Positions 12,508 to 15,832 of a stretch of 15,832 nucleotides of DNA are shown here, piece by piece (within the stretch, counting starts at the first letter, position 1; each line of letters opens with the position of its first letter). The notes beneath the pieces were generated by a model. The model had not been told where the DNA came from. It made no database searches and was given only the letters and a program-made list of their open reading frames with translations. This DNA is from JBDTGE01 sp050742975 (GTDB lineage: Bacteria; Actinomycetota; Actinomycetes; Mycobacteriales; Jatrophihabitantaceae), in NCBI GenBank assembly GCA_050742975.1, contig JBOGDQ010000251.1, forward strand, positions 1 through 15,832. Direction: 5' to 3'. Made by a program: the position numbers and the translations under genes.

Positions 12508-15482
12508 GACTGCACTCGCTCGAACTGCGGGCGTTCGGGCCGTTCGCAGCCGAGCAGTGCGTCGACTTCGATCGGGTCGGTGCGGGCGGGCTGTTCCTGC
12601 TCGACGGGCCGACCGGCGCCGGCAAGACGTCCGTCCTCGACGCGATCACGTTCGCGCTTTACGGGCCGGGCGACCGGGGCGGCGACGACCGGCTGCACTC
12701 GGACTTCGCCGCGCCGGCGGACGAACCGCAGGTGGTGCTGGAGTTCTCGGTGCGGGGGAGTCGGCAGCGGGTCACGCGCACGCCGGAGTTCGAGCGGCCG
12801 AAGCGGCGGGGTGACGGGACGACCAGGCAGGCCGCGACGGTCCACCTGGAACGGCTAGAGGAGGGGAACTGGCGCAGCCGCTCGTCGAACAAGGCCGAGG
12901 TGGCCGAGCTGCTCGCCGACGAGATCGGCCTCAACCGCGACCAGTTCAGCCAGGTCGTGCTGCTGCCGCAGGGCGAGTTCGCCCGGTTCCTGCGCGCCGA
13001 CGACGACGATCGGCGCCGGCTGCTCACCAAGCTGTTCGGGACGCAGCTGTACGACCGCATCACCGAGGAGCTCGAGCGCCGCCGCGGCATCGCGGTCAAG
13101 GACGTCGACGCGGCGCGCACGGCCGCGCACGGTGCACTCGCGGCGGCGGGCGAGGCGGCCGGCCTCGGCGCCGACGGGCGGGCCGGGCTGCTGTCGCTGG
13201 GCGCCGCTGACCTCGCCGCGAGGCTGGACGAGATCGCAGCCGAGCTCGACGGACTGCACGGTGCGGCCGCGCAGCGTGCTACCAGGACCGCTGAGCGGGT
13301 CGCGATCGCGCGGGACGGGCATGTGCTGGCAGGGGCGGCGAGTGAGCGGCTGGCCCGGTACGTCGTCGCGACCGTGGGCGCGCAGGAGCACGAGGCCACG
13401 CGCGAGGCGCACGAAGGCCGCGTCGCCGCTCTTGCCGCGGCCCGCCGGGCCGAGCCGGTGCGCTCGCTGCTGGAGGCGGCGCGCGAGGCGGCCGAGGCGG
13501 TCGACCACGCGCGCGCAGGCGTGCTGCAGCTCGAGCCGCAGGCCAGGGCCGCCTGGCTCGCCGGTGAGGGCGCCGACGTTCTCGCCGATCGGGCGTCGGC
13601 CGGTGCGCGCGAGGCGGCCGAGCTGCAGCATCTGGTCGAGCGCGAGCTGCGGATCGGGGAGCTGCACGCCGCTGTGGTCACCGCTACCTCGCACGCGGCG
13701 GCGGCCCGGGTAGAGCTCGAGCGGCTCGCCAACCGCCAGGCACAGCTGCCGGCCGAGATCGAGCGCGCCGAGGCTGCGGTCGACGCGGCGCGGCACGGCG
13801 CCGAGGCGCTGTCCGTCGCGGTCCGGGACCGGGACGACGCGCGGCGGCAGCTGTCCGCGGCCTCGCGGGCGGTGACGATCGAGGGCCGACTGGTCGCGGC
13901 GCGCGAGGTACTGGGTGCGGCCAGGGACGCGCACCAGCAGGCGGTCGACGAGCATCAGCGTCTGCTCGACGTGCGGCTGTCGGGTATCGCGGCTGAGCTC
14001 GCCGGTGCGTTGCACGAGGGCCAACCCTGCGCCGTGTGCGGTTCGACCGAGCACCCCGCGCCCGCCCAGCCGGCGCCCGACGCGGTCACCGCCGACCACG
14101 TCCGGGCCGCGGCACTCGCGCGCAACGAGGCGCAGCAGCGACGTGAGCGGGCCGATGCCGAGGTGAAGGGCGCCCAGGACGAGCTGACCGAAGCGGCCAC
14201 GCTGGCCGCCGGTTCGTCGGTAGCCGAGATGGAGACCGAGCTGGGCGCGCTCGCCGACGCGATGGCCGCAGCCCAGCGGTGCGCGTCGGAGCTGGACCGG
14301 CTGGTGGACGAGAAGCGCGCCCTCACCGCGGAGAGCCGGACGGTGAGCACCGAGCACGCCACGGCGCTCGCTGCGCAGGTGGCCGCGGAGGCCACGCTGG
14401 CAACGGCACGCCGCGAGCACGACAGGCTGGCCGCCGAGCTCGTGTCAGCAGCTGGCGAACACACCAGCGTCGCCGATCGCCAGGCGTCGCTGCTGCGCGA
14501 GGCCGAGCGCTGCGACAGCCTGGCGGTGGCCGTGCGCGCACTCGCGACCGCGTTGCATGCCCAGGCCGGCTCGAGCGGCCGAGCCGAGCGCGAGGCGCTC
14601 AAGCGGGGCTTCGCATTCGTCGCGGACGCCGCCGGCTCCGTGCTGTCCGAGGCTGAGCAGTCCGCGTTGCAGCGCGCGGGCGACGAGTGGCAGGCCGAGA
14701 GCGAACGGCTGCGCGCGGCGGCCACCGCTGAGGAGTTCGTGGGTCTGTCGGCGTCCGATGCGGGGGGTGCCGACGAGCGTGCCGCCACGGCCGCGGCCGT
14801 GCTCGCCGAGGCCGAGCGGGCGGCCAAGACGGCTGCTGACGGCGCCGAGCTTGCCCGGCACGCGCGTACCCGGTTCGCGTCCTGCCGGGCCGAGGTCGAC
14901 CGGGTCCGGCAGGAGCTGGCCGAGCGCGAGCTGCGGTCCGCGCCGGTGGTGTACCTGGCCCGGCTCACAAGGGGGATGACCGGGCAGCGCCGCGTCGCGC
15001 TCACCACCTACGTGCTGCGGCACTGGTTCGAGCAGGTGGTGCAGGCAGCCAACCTGCGCCTGTCCAGCATGTCCAGCGGGCGCTACGAGCTGGTGCGCGT
15101 CGACGAGGGCACCGGGAAGGCCGAGCGCACCGGCCTGACGCTCAAGGTGGTCGACCGGCACACCGGCGAGCAGCGCAGCACCCGATCGCTGTCCGGCGGC
15201 GAGACGTTCTACACCTCGCTGGCCCTCGCGCTCGGCCTGGCCGACGTCGTCAAGGCCGAGGCCGGCGGCGTCGATCTGGACACGCTGTTCATCGACGAGG
15301 GGTTCGGCAGCCTGGACTCGGACACGCTCGAGGAGGTCATGTCGGTCATCGACGAGCTTCGCGATCGCGGCCGCATGGTCGGCATCGTCAGCCACGTCGC
15401 CGAGCTCAAGGACCGCATCGCCGAGCGCATCGAGGTCCGCTGCATCCCCGACGGCTCCAGTGCCATCAGGGTGGTGGCTTGA
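12504..15482 (+). CDS. sbcC: Exonuclease SbcC (Rad50-like ATPase subunit)
   Basis: A 992-residue SMC-like ATPase partner of SbcD. The N-terminal head starts MRLHSLELRAFGPFA with Walker A GPTGAGKT (35-42) and a Q-loop region with NRDQFSQVVLLPQGEFARFL (140s-160s). Long Ala/Glu/Arg-rich coiled-coil arms run from about 190 to 810. They are joined at the apex by the zinc hook C509-A-V-C512 (GQPCAVCGSTEHP), through which two molecules dimerise. The C-terminal head has signature LSGGE (896-900) and Walker B LFIDEGFGSLD (928-938, catalytic E932). The start is the ATG overlapping the sbcD stop; the open frame further left is shadow of sbcD. The arms are on the short side relative to eukaryotic Rad50 but ordinary for actinobacterial SbcC. 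The stop is one base from the stop of the convergent cysQ-like gene. Confidence 0.97.
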   Translation: MRLHSLELRAFGPFAAEQCVDFDRVGAGGLFLLDGPTGAGKTSVLDAITFALYGPGDRGGDDRLHSDFAAPADEPQVVLEFSVRGSRQRVTRTPEFERPKRRGDGTTRQAATVHLERLEEGNWRSRSSNKAEVAELLADEIGLNRDQFSQVVLLPQGEFARFLRADDDDRRRLLTKLFGTQLYDRITEELERRRGIAVKDVDAARTAAHGALAAAGEAAGLGADGRAGLLSLGAADLAARLDEIAAELDGLHGAAAQRATRTAERVAIARDGHVLAGAASERLARYVVATVGAQEHEATREAHEGRVAALAAARRAEPVRSLLEAAREAAEAVDHARAGVLQLEPQARAAWLAGEGADVLADRASAGAREAAELQHLVERELRIGELHAAVVTATSHAAAARVELERLANRQAQLPAEIERAEAAVDAARHGAEALSVAVRDRDDARRQLSAASRAVTIEGRLVAAREVLGAARDAHQQAVDEHQRLLDVRLSGIAAELAGALHEGQPCAVCGSTEHPAPAQPAPDAVTADHVRAAALARNEAQQRRERADAEVKGAQDELTEAATLAAGSSVAEMETELGALADAMAAAQRCASELDRLVDEKRALTAESRTVSTEHATALAAQVAAEATLATARREHDRLAAELVSAAGEHTSVADRQASLLREAERCDSLAVAVRALATALHAQAGSSGRAEREALKRGFAFVADAAGSVLSEAEQSALQRAGDEWQAESERLRAAATAEEFVGLSASDAGGADERAATAAAVLAEAERAAKTAADGAELARHARTRFASCRAEVDRVRQELAERELRSAPVVYLARLTRGMTGQRRVALTTYVLRHWFEQVVQAANLRLSSMSSGRYELVRVDEGTGKAERTGLTLKVVDRHTGEQRSTRSLSGGETFYTSLALALGLADVVKAEAGGVDLDTLFIDEGFGSLDSDTLEEVMSVIDELRDRGRMVGIVSHVAELKDRIAERIEVRCIPDGSSAIRVVA

Positions 15483-15483
15483 G

Positions 15484-15832
15484 TCAGATCGCGGCCAGGA
15501 TCTGATCCGCGAGTTCGGGGCGGCAGATCACCAGGTCGGGCAGGTACGGGTGCGGGGCGTTGTACGTCAGCGGCGAACCGTCCACCCGTGAGGCGTGCAG
15601 GCCCGCCGCGAGCGCGACACCGACCGGCGCGGCCGAGTCCCACTCCCACTGCCCGCCGGCGTGCACGTAGGCGACGGCCTCGCCCCGCAGCACGGCCATC
15701 GCCTTGGCCCCGGCCGAGCCCATCGACACCAGCTGCCCGCCGATCGCCTCGGCGACCGCAGGCGCGAAGGAGGGCGGCCGGCTGTCGCTGACCAGCACCC
15801 CCGGCCGATCGGGGAGTTTGCCGTCCGCCTGT
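15484..15832 (-). CDS. cysQ: CysQ-type 3'(2'),5'-bisphosphate nucleotidase, C-terminal part only
   Basis: The last 116 or so residues of an inositol-monophosphatase-family enzyme; the gene enters from the right edge, so its start and the metal-binding N-terminal motifs are not in view. The visible part reads ADGKLPDRPGVLVSDSRPPS at its beginning, then the family's third metal-site motif WEWDSAAPVGVALAAGLHAS and the C-terminal GSPLTYNAPHPYLPDLVICR. CysQ enzymes remove the 3' phosphate of PAP/PAPS (and in mycobacteria also hydrolyse inositol phosphates and fructose bisphosphate) in sulfate assimilation. The internal GTG at 15798 is not a start, since the frame is open and family-like to the window edge. 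The gene converges with sbcC, one base between stops, leaving no room for a separate terminator. Confidence 0.88.
   Translation of the reverse strand, partial: QADGKLPDRPGVLVSDSRPPSFAPAVAEAIGGQLVSMGSAGAKAMAVLRGEAVAYVHAGGQWEWDSAAPVGVALAAGLHASRVDGSPLTYNAPHPYLPDLVICRPELADQILAAI

Noticed and set aside
12855..14420. Long open frame on the - strand opposite sbcC
   Set aside because: No recognisable motif and a skewed composition; sbcC is intact on the other strand with all ATPase motifs and the zinc hook.
1..15832. tRNA, rRNA, CRISPR arrays, insertion sequences, prophage or defence genes
   Set aside because: I looked for cloverleaf-like ends, regularly spaced repeats, transposase or integrase motifs and terminal inverted repeats, and found none. 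Base composition and coding style are uniform across the window.

Overview
The window is very GC-rich, with strong G/C preference at third codon positions, densely packed genes and several GTG starts. Together with the gene families present (high-affinity uptake [NiFe] hydrogenase with its uncharacterised partner genes, SbcD/SbcC, CysQ), this points to a chromosome segment of a high-GC actinobacterium, probably a soil-type actinomycete. The genus cannot be read from the sequence.

Positions 1-6686 (+ strand) hold the distal part of a hydrogenase operon. It runs: the large subunit of a group 1h-like (formerly group 5) uptake [NiFe] hydrogenase, its 5' end outside the window; an Nfu/NifU-C-domain protein; a cysteine-rich DUF5947-type protein; a DUF6084-type protein; an unrecognised 456-residue protein; the large-subunit maturation endopeptidase; a 33-residue membrane microprotein (DUF6893 type); HypC; and a DUF6390-type protein. 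All nine genes overlap or lie within 10 bases of each other, so they are very probably one translationally coupled unit. The small subunit and hypA/B/D/E/F are not in the window. The operon plausibly makes an enzyme that oxidises H2 at trace concentration and feeds electrons to the respiratory chain. The five uncharacterised proteins are candidates for maturation, membrane attachment or electron transfer specific to this hydrogenase class.

Positions 6670-11221 (- strand) hold a convergent block, read leftwards: a small dimeric alpha/beta-barrel-like protein, an XRE-type regulator, a lipoprotein solute-binding protein, a fused two-domain permease and an ABC ATPase. The last four overlap end to end. 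This is a binding-protein-dependent importer of the Fe3+/2-aminoethylphosphonate/thiamine-type family with its own built-in regulator; its substrate is unresolved. It meets the hydrogenase operon tail to tail with a 17-base overlap.

The only sizeable intergenic gap is 11222-11364, between divergent genes. It holds a perfect 10-bp inverted repeat. From 11365 to 15482 (+) lie sbcD and sbcC (the bacterial Mre11-Rad50 nuclease pair, overlapping by 4 bases). The 3' end of a cysQ-type phosphatase gene (- strand) follows after one base and runs off the right edge. No tRNA, rRNA, CRISPR array, insertion sequence or transposase was found, and there is no gene-free stretch above 300 bases.
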